A DNA stretch of 64,000 nucleotides, taken from assembly GCF_011040495.1 (NCBI RefSeq), contig NZ_CP049037.1:1426001-1490000 (forward strand). The letters are read 5' to 3'. The notes under the pieces are model-generated. The model saw only the letters and a program-made list of their open reading frames with translations, had not been told where the DNA came from and ran no database searches. Each line of letters starts with the position of its first letter. Position 1 is the stretch's first letter. Both the position numbers and the translations under genes were made by a program. Positions 34,736-44,665 of this stretch are shown one piece after another. Source of the stretch: Pseudohalocynthiibacter aestuariivivens (GTDB taxonomy: Bacteria; Pseudomonadota; Alphaproteobacteria; Rhodobacterales; Rhodobacteraceae).

Positions 34736-36454
34736 ATGGCACGGCATCTGATTACTTCGGCGATCCCCTACATCAACGGGATCAAGCATCTGGGCAACCT
34801 CATCGGCAGCCAGCTGCCCGCAGACCTATATGCCCGTTATCTGCGCCAGCGCGGGCACGAAGTTCTATTCCTCTGCGCGACGGACGAACACGGCACACCC
34901 GCCGAACTGGCCGCAGCCAAAGCTGGCAAACCCGTCGCGGACTACTGCGCCGAAATGCACATTGTTCAAGCCGACATCGCGCGTGGCTTCCGCCTTAGCT
35001 TTGATCATTTCGGGCGATCATCCAGTCCGCAGAACCACGCGCTGACCCAGCATTTCGCAGGCCGTCTGGCCGATCAGGACCTGATCCGCGAAGTCAGTGA
35101 AAAGCAGGTTTATTCTAACGCTGATGGTCGTTTCCTTCCCGACCGCTACATCGAGGGCACGTGCCCCAACTGCGGCTACGACAAAGCGCGCGGCGACCAG
35201 TGCGAGAACTGCACCAAACAGCTCGACCCGACAGACCTGATTGAACCCCGCAGCGCCATTTCCGGCTCTACCGATCTGGAAGTGCGTGAGACAAAACACC
35301 TCTACCTCAAACAATCAGGGATGCGCGGCCAGTTAAACGACTGGATCGACAGCAAAGCAGACTGGCCCATCCTGACAACATCCATCGCGCGCAAGTGGCT
35401 GAATGATGGCGATGGTCTGCGCGACCGCGGCATCACCCGCGATCTGGATTGGGGTATTCCCGTCCGCAAGGGAACCGAGGACTGGCCGGGCATGGAGGGC
35501 AAGGTCTTTTACGTCTGGTTTGACGCGCCGATCGAATACATCGCCTGCGCCGGAGAATGGGCGCAGGCCAACGACCTGACAGATTCCGACTGGCAACGCT
35601 GGTGGCGCACCGATATGGGCGCGGATGACGTGCGCTACACCCAGTTCATGGGCAAGGATAACGTGCCGTTTCACACCCTCAGCTTTCCAGCCACCATTCT
35701 GGGCAGCGGCGAGCCTTGGAAGCTGGTCGATTACATCAAATCATTCAACTACCTCAACTATGACGGCGGCCAGTTCAGCACGTCACAAGGTCGTGGTGTG
35801 TTTATGGATCAGGCGCTGGACATCCTGCCAGCGGATTATTGGCGCTGGTGGCTGCTCAGCCATGCGCCAGAGTCGAGCGATTCTGAGTTTACCTGGGAGA
35901 ATTTCCAAAGCGCGACGAACAAGGACCTGGCTGATGTTCTGGGAAATTTCGTAAGCCGCGTGACCAAGTTCTGCCGCTCAAAGTTTGACGAAAGCGTACC
36001 CGAGAGCGGCACATTCGGACCCGAAGAAACGACGCTGATTGAAACACTGACCACCCGCATCCGCGCCTACGAGGCGCATATGGAAGCGATGGAAGTACGC
36101 AAATCAGCCGCCGAGTTGCGCGCCATATGGGTCGCAGGCAACGAGTATCTGCAAACCGTCGCACCATGGTCCACGTTCAAGACCGACCCCGACCGCGCCG
36201 CCGCGCAGATCCGGTTGGCACTAAACCTGATCCGCGTCTATGCGGTGCTCAGCGCGCCGTTCATCCCCGATGCCGCCGCAGCGATGTTGGCTGGCATGCA
36301 GACGGATGATGACAGCTGGCCCGACGATGTCCCCGCAGCGCTTGAGGCGTTGAAACCCGGCCATGCCTTTACCGTGCCGGAGGTGCTCTTTGCCAAGATT
36401 ACCGATGAGCAACGCGAGGAATGGCAAGCGCGGTTTTCCGGCACCCGAGACTAA
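34736..36454 (+). CDS. metG: Methionine-tRNA ligase
   Basis: A 572-residue class I aminoacyl-tRNA synthetase that charges tRNA-Met. The HIGH-type signature is INGIKHLGN, a zinc knuckle CPNCG...CENC lies near residue 145, and the second nucleotide-binding loop is [10 protein letters not shown] in the KMSKS position. There is no C-terminal EMAP-like domain, in line with the short alphaproteobacterial type. The start at 34736 matches the usual [12 protein letters not shown]-terminus and follows AGGAACAGG; a frame ten codons longer begins at 34706. Confidence 0.96.
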   Translation: MARHLITSAIPYINGIKHLGNLIGSQLPADLYARYLRQRGHEVLFLCATDEHGTPAELAAAKAGKPVADYCAEMHIVQADIARGFRLSFDHFGRSSSPQNHALTQHFAGRLADQDLIREVSEKQVYSNADGRFLPDRYIEGTCPNCGYDKARGDQCENCTKQLDPTDLIEPRSAISGSTDLEVRETKHLYLKQSGMRGQLNDWIDSKADWPILTTSIARKWLNDGDGLRDRGITRDLDWGIPVRKGTEDWPGMEGKVFYVWFDAPIEYIACAGEWAQANDLTDSDWQRWWRTDMGADDVRYTQFMGKDNVPFHTLSFPATILGSGEPWKLVDYIKSFNYLNYDGGQFSTSQGRGVFMDQALDILPADYWRWWLLSHAPESSDSEFTWENFQSATNKDLADVLGNFVSRVTKFCRSKFDESVPESGTFGPEETTLIETLTTRIRAYEAHMEAMEVRKSAAELRAIWVAGNEYLQTVAPWSTFKTDPDRAAAQIRLALNLIRVYAVLSAPFIPDAAAAMLAGMQTDDDSWPDDVPAALEALKPGHAFTVPEVLFAKITDEQREEWQARFSGTRD

Positions 36455-36570
36455 TCAACCGCTTGCCCGCACTGGCGGAAAGCTGCCAAGCCTCATCGGT
36501 CGCTCTTGATTTTCGCGTGGTTCTGCGGCCTTTGTGCGGCGATCAATCCTCACGGGACACGTGACCGCAA

Positions 36571-37053
36571 ATGTTCGCACGCCTCTGCATCCCCGCCGTC
36601 CTGCTGCTCCTAGGTGCCTGCGGGTCGACGAAAGCCCCAGAAACCGTTGTCGGCCCCGCCCTCTATCCGGGGGAAACGCCGCAAATCCGCCTGCTCGTCA
36701 ACCAATACGCAGACCATTACGACGTGCCCCGCCCACTGGTTCACAAGGTCATCCAGCGCGAGAGCGACTACCGGCCAGCGGCCCGTAACGGTCCCTATTA
36801 CGGTATGATGCAAATCCTGCCCGCCACGGCGCGCGGCATGGGCTTTCGCGGGCAACCCAATGACCTGTTGGATGCAGAAACCAATCTACGCTGGGCGGTG
36901 AAGTACCTGCGCGGCGCGTGGCTGGTATCGGATGGTGACATGGATGAGGCGGTGATGTGGTACGCGCGCGGCTACTACTATGAGGCCCGTGATCGTTGTC
37001 AGCTGGTCGAGACTGGTTTGCTGGAACGCGAGATTGCCCGGCATTGCCGATAA
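36571..37053 (+). CDS. Lytic transglycosylase (SLT domain) lipoprotein
   Basis: A 160-residue envelope enzyme that cleaves peptidoglycan glycan strands. The N-terminus is a lipoprotein signal with lipobox LLGAC (Cys17). The SLT catalytic Glu is in VIQRESDYRP, and YYGMMQILPATARGMGFRG plus LRWAVKYLRGAW complete the domain. The short length means it is little more than a catalytic domain on a lipid anchor. It is 116 bp downstream of metG with no other feature between. Confidence 0.9.
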   Translation: MFARLCIPAVLLLLGACGSTKAPETVVGPALYPGETPQIRLLVNQYADHYDVPRPLVHKVIQRESDYRPAARNGPYYGMMQILPATARGMGFRGQPNDLLDAETNLRWAVKYLRGAWLVSDGDMDEAVMWYARGYYYEARDRCQLVETGLLEREIARHCR

Positions 37054-37170
37054 AGTGACATTCTCAACGGTGCAGAGCACTTTCTGCACAAGAAACGAGC
37101 TAGGAAATACATATTTCCGTCATTCGGCATAGCTATCCACAGCAAACCCAACTCACGTCAGAAACAAAAA

Positions 37171-37193
37171 ACGGGAGGCATAATGCCTCCCGT
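37171..37193 (-). terminator. Rho-independent terminator of tig
   Basis: A perfect 10-bp stem (ACGGGAGGCA with TGCCTCCCGT) and 3-nt loop. Read on the minus strand it is followed by a T-rich run (TTTTTTGTTTC), the classical intrinsic terminator for the tig gene that ends at 37226. On the plus strand the bases after the stem are less T-rich, though it may also stop reading from the transglycosylase gene. Confidence 0.9.
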
Positions 37194-37225
37194 TCCAACT
37201 TTCAGCGTGGCTTACGCCGCCTAGG

Positions 37226-38557
37226 TCACTCTTCGTCAAGCGCCTCGATTTGCTTTTGCAGCTCATCCTTGGACACTTCCTTTTCGGTCACGTCGGACAG
37301 CTCGACCACATAATCGACGACCTTTTCCTCGAAGATCGGCGCGCGCATCTGCTGCTGCATCTGCTGGTTCTGCTGCACATACTCGAAGAACTGGCGTTCC
37401 TGACCGGGGTACTGACGGGCCTGCTCCATGATCGCTTGGGTCATCTCCGCATCCGACACCTGAACTTCGGCGCGCTGCCCCAGATCGGCGAGTAGCAGAC
37501 CCAGACGCACACGGCGCTTGGCCAGCTTGATATGTTCTTCGGTCGGCTCGACTTCAGGATGGTCGTGGCCCTGAACATCGGGGTTCTCGTCGTGCCACAA
37601 CTGGTGCGCGATCTGGCCTGCCTCAGAGTCGACCATCGACGGCGGCAGATCAAAATCGACCATCTCATCCAGTTGATCCAGCAGCGCGCGCTTCATCACC
37701 GCGCGGGCGGCACCGGCGTATTCGGCTTCCAGCCGCTCGCGGATCTGCCCTTTCAGACCATCAAGGTCCTCGGCACCAAACTTCTTGGCCAACTCGTCGT
37801 CGATTTCCGCCGCCTTGGGCGCCTTGACCGCTTTGATCGTGCAGCTGAACACGGCTTCTTTACCGGCCAGATGCTCTGCCTGATAATCGTCGGGGAAATT
37901 GACGGTCACGTCTTTTTCTTCGTCCGCTTTCACGCCAACCAGCTGTTCCTCGAATCCGGGGATAAAGCTGTTGGAACCCAGAACCAGCGGATAATCCTCT
38001 GCCGAGCCACCCTCGAATGCCTCGCCGTCAACCTTGCCGACGAAATCCATCGTGATCTGATCGCCATCTTTGGCCTTGCTGCCCTTCTTGCGATCATCAA
38101 AATCCTGAGCACTTTCCGCAAGGCTCGCCAGAGCTTCGTCCACGGCCGCATCATCAGGCGTGACTTTCATCCGCTCCAGCTTGACTTTTTTCATGTCCAG
38201 ATCGGGGATTTCGGGCAGTGCCTCATAGGACATTTCGACCTGAACGTCGTCACCCTCTTTCCAATCTTCATTGGCCATCTTGACTGCTGGCTCGCCCGCA
38301 GGACGGTCACCAGTGGCCTCGAAATGGGCCTTCATCGCATTGTCGACGGCCTCTTGCATGGCCTCGCCCATCACGCGGGGGCCAAAGTTCTTTTTCATCA
38401 GGGCCAGCGGCACTTTGCCTTTGCGAAAGCCCTTCATTTCGACATCGGGTTGCGCTTCTTTCAGCTTTTCGATGACCTTGTCATCCAGCTCTTGCGCCGT
38501 GAGCAGCATCGTGTAGGCGCGTTTCAGCCCCTCATTTTGGGTCTCGGTGACCTGCAT
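37226..38557 (-). CDS. tig: Trigger factor, ribosome-associated chaperone
   Basis: A 443-residue chaperone with peptidyl-prolyl isomerase activity that binds nascent chains at the ribosome exit. The ribosome-binding signature is present as GFRKGKVP near residue 43. The FKBP-like domain spans about residues 150-245 ([21 protein letters not shown] and FIPGFEEQL). The C-terminal arms are acidic and glutamine-rich ([12 protein letters not shown]). The length is typical. Monocistronic, closed by a strong terminator. Confidence 0.96.
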   Translation of the reverse strand: MQVTETQNEGLKRAYTMLLTAQELDDKVIEKLKEAQPDVEMKGFRKGKVPLALMKKNFGPRVMGEAMQEAVDNAMKAHFEATGDRPAGEPAVKMANEDWKEGDDVQVEMSYEALPEIPDLDMKKVKLERMKVTPDDAAVDEALASLAESAQDFDDRKKGSKAKDGDQITMDFVGKVDGEAFEGGSAEDYPLVLGSNSFIPGFEEQLVGVKADEEKDVTVNFPDDYQAEHLAGKEAVFSCTIKAVKAPKAAEIDDELAKKFGAEDLDGLKGQIRERLEAEYAGAARAVMKRALLDQLDEMVDFDLPPSMVDSEAGQIAHQLWHDENPDVQGHDHPEVEPTEEHIKLAKRRVRLGLLLADLGQRAEVQVSDAEMTQAIMEQARQYPGQERQFFEYVQQNQQMQQQMRAPIFEEKVVDYVVELSDVTEKEVSKDELQKQIEALDEE

Positions 38558-38681
38558 TGTTCGTCCTCATCCATTGCATCGGGCCGCGGAGGCGTCCGCA
38601 GCGGTCAAAATCAGAGGCTTTCTAGGGCTGGCCGGGTGCAGGCGCAAGCAGAGTCTTTGCGCAGGGCGATCACGTACCAGC

Positions 38682-39833
38682 TCAGCGCCGCACAGTCGCT
38701 GCCGCCCATTCCAGTGCAACCAGCACCAGCCCCGCCGCCAGTCCCCAGAATGCCGCGCCAATGCCCATCATACTCAGGCCCGAGGCAGTCACGACAAAGG
38801 TGACAGCCGCAGATGCCGCATGCGCCGACGTCGCCAGTGCCCCGCCCAATGACCCGATAAACGGCCCCAGCAATGCCACGCCTGCCACCACCGCTATCAG
38901 GGCAGGCGGAAAGCTGGCAAAGAGCAGCACCAAGGGCATCGCCACAAGCGCAATCACGGCATAGCCCACCGCATAGACGGGTCCGGTCAGCCAGCGTTTC
39001 TCCGGGTCGGGATGCGCGTCCGGTCCTGTACAGATCGACGCGGTGATCGCGGCTAGATTGCTGGAATGCGCACCCCAGAGCGCCGACACCGCAGACGCGG
39101 CCCCTGTGACCAACAGGATCGACCGCCCCGGCACCGGATATCCCGCAGCACGTAGCACGGCAAATCCCGGCAGGTTCTGCGATGCCATCGTCACCAGATA
39201 GAGCGGCACCGCGATCCCCAGAACAGCGCCCGGATCGAACACCGGCACGATCATCTCCATCGGCGGCAGGCCACCCTGCCAGACGGGCGCGGCCAGTCCT
39301 AGCCACATCGCCAACGGCACCCCGACCGCCAACACGGTCAGCACCGCCCAAATGGGCGAGAACAATCGCACTAGGAAAAACAGCGCAAGCAGCGGCAACA
39401 CCAGCGCCTCTGCCCCCGGCACGGCGCGAAACGCATCCGCAACGAAGGTAAAGAGCACCCCAGCCAACATCGCAGAGGCCACCGCGCCGGGGATGCGTGA
39501 CACCGCCCGTTCCAGCATCGGCACCAACCCTGTCGCGATCAACAGCAACGCGGCCAGCACGAACGCCCCGGCCGCCACTTCCAGCGACGTGCCGCTGACA
39601 CCCGCCAACAGTGCCGCACCTGGCGTGGACCATGCGGTGACAATCGGCAGGCGGTGGCGCAGGCTGAGATATCCGGTTGTGATCATCATCGACAGGCACA
39701 GAACCGTGATCCATGTCGCCTTCTGCCCCTCGGTTGCCCCCAGCGCATCGGCGGCAGCGAGGATGATCGCGACGGAGCCACCAAAGCCGACCAATACAGC
39801 CACCAGTGCGGAAATGACGATTGAAATGCGCAT
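38682..39833 (-). CDS. Benzoate/H+ symporter BenE family transporter
   Basis: A 383-residue inner-membrane transporter with about twelve helices. Family marks are AWSTPGAALLAG near residue 67, VPLYLVTMASQNLPGFAVLRAAGY near 210 and ITASICTGPDAHPDPEKRW near 265. BenE proteins import benzoate or related carboxylates; with no aromatic-degradation genes adjacent, the substrate is open, so I omit the symbol. AGGGAA precedes ATG 39833. It is divergent from a GntR/FCD regulator across a 70-bp gap with a palindromic operator that almost certainly controls it. Confidence 0.9.
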   Translation of the reverse strand: MRISIVISALVAVLVGFGGSVAIILAAADALGATEGQKATWITVLCLSMMITTGYLSLRHRLPIVTAWSTPGAALLAGVSGTSLEVAAGAFVLAALLLIATGLVPMLERAVSRIPGAVASAMLAGVLFTFVADAFRAVPGAEALVLPLLALFFLVRLFSPIWAVLTVLAVGVPLAMWLGLAAPVWQGGLPPMEMIVPVFDPGAVLGIAVPLYLVTMASQNLPGFAVLRAAGYPVPGRSILLVTGAASAVSALWGAHSSNLAAITASICTGPDAHPDPEKRWLTGPVYAVGYAVIALVAMPLVLLFASFPPALIAVVAGVALLGPFIGSLGGALATSAHAASAAVTFVVTASGLSMMGIGAAFWGLAAGLVLVALEWAAATVRR

Positions 39834-39845
39834 AGCGATTCCCTG

Positions 39846-39876
39846 ATTGTATCCAATTCAAATTTTTGGATACAAT
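39846..39876. promoter_or_regulatory. Palindromic operator/divergent promoter between benE and gntR genes
   Basis: Perfect inverted arms ATTGTATCCA (39846-39855) and TGGATACAAT (39867-39876). Each arm is itself a near-palindrome, TTGTATCCAA and TTGGATACAA, the form usual for FCD-type GntR sites. TTGTAT (39847-39852) and TACAAT (39871-39876) with an 18-bp gap also make a sigma-70-like promoter on either strand. Repressor binding would therefore block both divergent genes. Confidence 0.7.
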
Positions 39877-39903
39877 ATAAAATGAAGTCAATGAAGGGCT
39901 GCC

Positions 39904-40566
39904 ATGCATACGCCTCCTCACACACGCGGCGATCAGGCCGAACAGATCGTAACCGGCCTGCGCGCCGACATTTTGTCAGGCGCGCTGCCTCCAAACGCGC
40001 CGCTGGGACAACAAGAGATCGCCGCGCGATTTGCGGTCAGCCGCATTCCCGTACGCGAGGCCTTGCGACGGCTGGAGCATGATGGGCTGGTCAGCATCGT
40101 GCCAAACACCAGCGCACGGGTAACGCCACTGCGCATTGCTGATCTGATCGAGCTAAGTGAGATGCGGATTGCCGCCGAAACACTGGCGCTGCGCCGCGCG
40201 GTGCCCAACCTCAGCGATGCGCACATTGACGAGGCAGAGGCGATCCAGACCCGGCTGGAGGCAGCACCACCCGCTGAGTTTGCACAACTCAACGCCGATT
40301 TTCACCGTCAGTTATACATGCCCGCAGCACGCCCGCGTCTGCTGGCACATATCGACGCGCTTGGTCTGCTGGCAGAACGCTACCTGCGGCGTACGGTCGA
40401 AAAACTGGACTATGCCGGGACGTCGCATGCCGAACATCACGCGATCTTGGGCGCCTGCCGGGCGCGGGATGCTGATCACGCCGTAAGTCTGCTAACCTAT
40501 CATATCGACACGGCAGTGAGTACGCTCAGCACCGCACTGATTGAGGAAGGCCAAATCGCGACATAG
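39904..40566 (+). CDS. GntR family regulator, FCD domain
   Basis: A 220-residue transcription factor. The winged helix is in residues 10-75 (LGQQEIAARFAVSRIPVREALRRLEHDGLV), the GntR signature. The FCD ligand domain follows, with metal-binding positions suggested by NADFHRQLY and SHAEHHAIL. It probably represses itself and the adjacent benE-type transporter through the palindrome at 39846-39876 and responds to a carboxylate. The gene converges on the flavodoxin gene with 6 bp between them. Confidence 0.9.
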   Translation: MHTPPHTRGDQAEQIVTGLRADILSGALPPNAPLGQQEIAARFAVSRIPVREALRRLEHDGLVSIVPNTSARVTPLRIADLIELSEMRIAAETLALRRAVPNLSDAHIDEAEAIQTRLEAAPPAEFAQLNADFHRQLYMPAARPRLLAHIDALGLLAERYLRRTVEKLDYAGTSHAEHHAILGACRARDADHAVSLLTYHIDTAVSTLSTALIEEGQIAT

Positions 40567-40572
40567 CGCAGA

Positions 40573-41058
40573 TCAGAACACGCCCATGCTCAGCCCTGCC
40601 GCCAGCGCCATGCCCAGCTCGCGGCATGTATCCAGTTCGGCTTCGGGTATTGTTTTTTCGGCCAGAATTTCCTCTGGCGTCTGGGCGTGGGTGCAGACGA
40701 TCAGCGGATCCTGCACTTGACGCAGGCGCCATCCCTGCGCGATCCGCGCAACCTGACGTACAGCATTTTCGCCGTCCGACCCAGCACAGACCATCTGCGC
40801 ATAGGGCCGCGCCTCGATCTTGCCCAAAACCGGATAATAACAACGATCAAAGAAATCCTTCATCACCCCTGCAATCGCGGCAAGGTTCTCTGGCCCGCAA
40901 AAGATATACCCGTCAGCCTCCAGCAAATCATTCGGGCCAGCCTGATCGGCACGTTTCAGTATCGTCTCTGCCTCATCACGCGCAGCGTCCGCCGCAGCCT
41001 TGGCCATTTGTCGACTACCGCCGGTTTTCGAATGATAGACAATCAAGAGCTTGGTCAT
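40573..41058 (-). CDS. Flavodoxin family protein
   Basis: A 161-residue FMN-binding protein. The phosphate-binding loop YHSKTGGSRQMAKAA at residues 8-22 is diagnostic; IFCGPENLAAIAGVMKDFFDRCYY near residue 52 forms the second FMN loop of the NAD(P)H-oxidoreductase-like type. The role is electron transfer or quinone reduction in the cytoplasm, not further defined. It is monocistronic and precedes an 81-bp gap to the efflux regulator gene. Confidence 0.87.
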   Translation of the reverse strand: MTKLLIVYHSKTGGSRQMAKAAADAARDEAETILKRADQAGPNDLLEADGYIFCGPENLAAIAGVMKDFFDRCYYPVLGKIEARPYAQMVCAGSDGENAVRQVARIAQGWRLRQVQDPLIVCTHAQTPEEILAEKTIPEAELDTCRELGMALAAGLSMGVF

Positions 41059-41139
41059 GGCCCCATGTTACCCCTTGCCGCGCCGCTGTACCATATTGCT
41101 GCCCTTCACCTGTCGGGGACACCGACCGAAAAGGGCTAC

Positions 41140-41592
41140 TTATCCAATATCATCGATGATCCCACGAACGGCCTTGTTCAGGCTTTGGTAGAAATTCGCA
41201 TAGGCTGCCACGCGCGCCTTAACATCGGTTGCCTCATCCGGAATGTCGGCCAACGTATTATCAATTTCATGCTGCGCACGCGCAAGGCCTGTCGCCACAC
41301 CTTCCATCATGCTGGCATAGGGATTGTCGGACAGCTGGAAAAAATCCTGCCTCTGCCCCGGCTTGGTGACACGCCGCACTAGGCAACGATCTTCCAGAAT
41401 CCGCGTGGCCGTGCTGACGCTGCCGCGACTGACCTGTAGTTGGCTGGCAATATCACCGAACGCCACAGCATCACCGCCCCACACCAGTAAGCCCAGAACG
41501 CGCCCGGCGATCCGAGGCAAGCCATCGCCCTGCGCGATCAGGCCGATCTTCTCAATGAACTCAATGCGTGTCTGTTGCATGTCCTTGGTCAT
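41140..41592 (-). CDS. GbsR/MarR family transcriptional regulator
   Basis: A 150-residue winged-helix regulator of the GbsR branch. The DNA-binding part is seen in RIAGRVLGLLVWGGDAVAFGDIASQLQVSRGSVSTATRILEDR (residues 28-70). ATG 41592 is preferred; ATG 41580 (AAGGAC upstream) is close. It lies 31 bp after the RND pump gene and is the last gene of the adaptor-pump-regulator operon, so autoregulation through the palindrome at 45987-46006 is likely. Confidence 0.87.
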   Translation of the reverse strand: MTKDMQQTRIEFIEKIGLIAQGDGLPRIAGRVLGLLVWGGDAVAFGDIASQLQVSRGSVSTATRILEDRCLVRRVTKPGQRQDFFQLSDNPYASMMEGVATGLARAQHEIDNTLADIPDEATDVKARVAAYANFYQSLNKAVRGIIDDIG

Positions 41593-41623
41593 CTGCTGGA
41601 TCTCTTTCCCTGCACGTTTTGCA

Positions 41624-44600
41624 TCACGCGTCTCTCGGTTTGTTTGTACCAAAGGTAGTCACCAACCCACGTCGAATGCGCGTTTTCATCCCGTCGATCA
41701 TACTAAAGAGCGACGGTACAAACAGCAGTGAAAGCACGGTAGATAGCAACAAGCCCCCGATCACGGCCACCGCCATCGGTGCGCGAAATTCACCGCCTTC
41801 GCCGAGGGCAAGCGCGCTCGGCACCATGCCGGCAGTCATCGCAATCGTGGTCATAATGATCGGTCGCGCCCGTTTGTGACCGGCATCCATCATCGCTGCG
41901 TCTTTCTCCACGCCGTCTTTCATGGCCTCCAGTGCAAATTCGACCAGCATGATGGCGTTCTTGGTCACGATGCCCATCAACATCAGGAAGCCGATAACCA
42001 CCGACAGACCGATGCCCGCACCATAGACATACAGGCCGAAGATCGCGCCACCGATCGCCAGCGGCAGCGACATCAGGATTGTGATCGGCGTGACGAAACT
42101 GGCAAAGAGCAGCACGAGAACTACATAGACCAGCAAGATACCCGCCCCCATTGCCAGCCCGAACTGGGTAAAGATTTCTTCCATCACTTCGGCATCACCA
42201 CCCGCCTGAATAGATGTGCCCTCTGGCATATCCATAGCAATGGGCAGCGCGTTGACCGCAGCAGTGGCCGGTCCCAGAAGATACCCGTCGGCCACGTCCG
42301 CCTCGACCGTGGTACGGTATTGGCGGTCATAACGTTCTATCGACGTCGGCCCCGTGGACAGTGCCATGTCGGCCACCACGCTCAGCGGCACAGGTGCGCC
42401 CGTTGTGCTGGGAATACGCAACCCGGACATGCGAAACAGGTCGTTTCGCGCGTCTTCTTCCAACCGCACGAGGATCGGTATCTGCCGCTCGCCGGTATTA
42501 AACTTGGCGACATTGCCGCCGGATTCACCAATGGTCGCAATTCGCACGGTCGAGGCCAGCGCCGCAGATGTGATACCCATTTCCGCCGCCAGCTCTGATT
42601 TCGGCGTTATCTGGATCTCGGGCCGCAGCAAGGATGCCGCGCTCGCCGCGCCGACGATTTCGGGCAGCTTGTTCATTTCCTTGGCCAGAGCCGCAGCCGC
42701 AACGGCGGTCGTATCGACTGCGTCCCCCAGAACACTGATCGACAAATCACGGGTTCCACTCTCGGACAGAACAAAGAGACGGACATCCGGTATCGGGGCC
42801 AGCAGAACTTCCAGTTGGTCGATGATCTCGAATGAGGTGCGTTCGCGATCCGCTTTTGAACCGAAGCCGATGCGTATCGTCGCCGTCGTATCCTGACCGT
42901 CCACGAACACCGTTTCAACTTCGGGCACTGTGCGGATTGCTTCGGTGACACGGCGCGAGACTGCGCGCGTTTCCTCCATCAGCGATCCCGGCGGCAATTC
43001 GATCGATACACTGGCACGTCCCGTATCAGAGGGGGGCACGAACTCTGTGGGCAGCAATGTGGCCGAGAAAATGGACGCAGCGAAAATAGCCAGCCCCAAT
43101 GTCAGCGTGATCACCCGGTTGTGCAACGTCCATCCCAGAATGCGCATGTAGGCGCGCATGATCCATCCGTCTTTCTCTTCCTCCGGCGCGATCCCGTCAC
43201 GTAGAAGATACGCGGCCATCATCGGTGTGATCAGGCGCGCAACCAGTAGCGAGAACAACACCGCAACAGCGACGGTCAGGCCGAACTGTTTGAAATACTG
43301 ACCCGCGATTCCGGACATGAAGCTAACCGGCGCAAACACTGCCACGATGGTAAAGCTGATTGCGATGACCGTCATGCCGATCTCTGACGCCGCCTCTTCC
43401 GACGCTTCATAGGCTGGTTTACCCATCTGGATATGTCGAACGATATTCTCGATCTCGACAATCGCATCATCCACCAGAATTCCCGTTACCAATGTGATCC
43501 CCAACAGCGATACAGTGTTGAGCGAGAAGCCCAGATAACTCATCACGATGAAGGTGGGAATGATCGACAGTGGCAATGCTACCGCCGTGATGATCGTCGC
43601 GCGCCAATTCTTGAGGAACAGGAAAACCACGATGATGGCCAGCGCCGCCCCCTCATAGAGCGTCTCCATCGCGGAATGATAATTTCCCTCGGTGTAATGC
43701 GTTGCATCATCAATCAGCGAAAAGCTGGCATTCGGATATGCTTCCTCCAATACGGCCAGCCTGGCCTTGGCATTGTCCCCCGCTGCCAGATCGCTGGCCC
43801 CGGTCGAGCGGAATACACCGAACGCGACGACCGGCTGGCCGTTGAACATGGCAAAGGTCTCCGTCTCGGTCGCACCAAAGGCGACCGTGCCCATCTGATC
43901 CAGTCGCACGGTCCGGCCCGATCCAAGTGTGATCGGTGTCGACGCCAGTTCTGCAACGGTCGCAGCACTGCCCAGCGCACGGATAGAAAACTCTTGCCCC
44001 GCCAGATCACCCGATCCACCGCCCAGATCGATGTTGTTCTGCATAAGTTGGCTGTTGATATCCGCCGCCGTCAGCCCAAGGGCCAGCATACGGTCCGGGT
44101 CAAGTTCGACCTGAATGGCCTCATCACCGCCCCCGATCCGATCGACCTTGCCAACGCCATCCTCGGCAGTCAGTTCGCGTGCAACGATCTCGTCCACGAA
44201 ATATGACAGATCCTCGATGGTGCGCGTGGGGTCAGACACGGCGTAGGTCAGGATTGGCATCCCCGTGACGTCGACGCGCTGAATGTTTGGCTCCATGATA
44301 CTGTCAGGCAGATCACTGACGATCCCCGCCACTGCGTCCTTGACGTCGTTCAGTGCCCGGTCGGTATCAACCTCCAGATCGAATTCGATCGTCACGGTGG
44401 CATATCCGTCGGTCGCCGTTGCCGACACATGGCTCACCCCCGTGACATCCGAGACAGCGCTTTCAACCGGCTTGACGATCTGGTTGGCGATTTCCGATGG
44501 TGCCGCACCGGGCTGTGCGATCCCCACTGTCACGATCGGAATGTCGATGTTGGGAAACTGCGTCACCGGCAGTCGGAAAAAGCTGACCATCCCAACAATC

Positions 44601-44665
44601 ACCAGAACCAGGAACAACGCCAGCGATGGCACCGGCTTGCGAATGGCCCATGTGGACATGTTCAT
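41624..44665 (-). CDS. RND efflux pump inner-membrane protein
   Basis: A 1013-residue proton-driven exporter of the HAE/AcrB-MexB-like group, working with an adaptor and outer-membrane channel. The layout is one helix (residues 10-28), a periplasmic porter domain, a helix bundle with the proton-relay Asp pair in GILVDDAIVEIEN near residue 400, a second porter domain, and a closing helix bundle with IGFLMLMGIVTKNAIMLVEF near 915. The length is slightly short but complete. It overlaps the adaptor gene by 4 bp. No outer-membrane factor gene is nearby. Confidence 0.92.
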   Translation of the reverse strand: MNMSTWAIRKPVPSLALFLVLVIVGMVSFFRLPVTQFPNIDIPIVTVGIAQPGAAPSEIANQIVKPVESAVSDVTGVSHVSATATDGYATVTIEFDLEVDTDRALNDVKDAVAGIVSDLPDSIMEPNIQRVDVTGMPILTYAVSDPTRTIEDLSYFVDEIVARELTAEDGVGKVDRIGGGDEAIQVELDPDRMLALGLTAADINSQLMQNNIDLGGGSGDLAGQEFSIRALGSAATVAELASTPITLGSGRTVRLDQMGTVAFGATETETFAMFNGQPVVAFGVFRSTGASDLAAGDNAKARLAVLEEAYPNASFSLIDDATHYTEGNYHSAMETLYEGAALAIIVVFLFLKNWRATIITAVALPLSIIPTFIVMSYLGFSLNTVSLLGITLVTGILVDDAIVEIENIVRHIQMGKPAYEASEEAASEIGMTVIAISFTIVAVFAPVSFMSGIAGQYFKQFGLTVAVAVLFSLLVARLITPMMAAYLLRDGIAPEEEKDGWIMRAYMRILGWTLHNRVITLTLGLAIFAASIFSATLLPTEFVPPSDTGRASVSIELPPGSLMEETRAVSRRVTEAIRTVPEVETVFVDGQDTTATIRIGFGSKADRERTSFEIIDQLEVLLAPIPDVRLFVLSESGTRDLSISVLGDAVDTTAVAAAALAKEMNKLPEIVGAASAASLLRPEIQITPKSELAAEMGITSAALASTVRIATIGESGGNVAKFNTGERQIPILVRLEEDARNDLFRMSGLRIPSTTGAPVPLSVVADMALSTGPTSIERYDRQYRTTVEADVADGYLLGPATAAVNALPIAMDMPEGTSIQAGGDAEVMEEIFTQFGLAMGAGILLVYVVLVLLFASFVTPITILMSLPLAIGGAIFGLYVYGAGIGLSVVIGFLMLMGIVTKNAIMLVEFALEAMKDGVEKDAAMMDAGHKRARPIIMTTIAMTAGMVPSALALGEGGEFRAPMAVAVIGGLLLSTVLSLLFVPSLFSMIDGMKTRIRRGLVTTFGTNKPRDA

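Noticed and set aside
35340..35800. Atypical KMSKS loop ([10 protein letters not shown]) in methionyl-tRNA synthetase as a sign of inactivity
   Set aside because: Short alphaproteobacterial MetRS proteins commonly show an STS-type loop; the other signatures and the zinc knuckle are intact.
37532..38803. Long open frame (over 400 codons) on the plus strand opposite tig
   Set aside because: It is antisense to a full-length, clearly recognised trigger factor and its product resembles no family; it reflects codon bias of the real gene.
38611..39921. Long alternative minus-strand frame over the BenE-type gene
   Set aside because: The product is cysteine/arginine/glycine-rich with no family likeness, while the other frame encodes a complete BenE-type protein.
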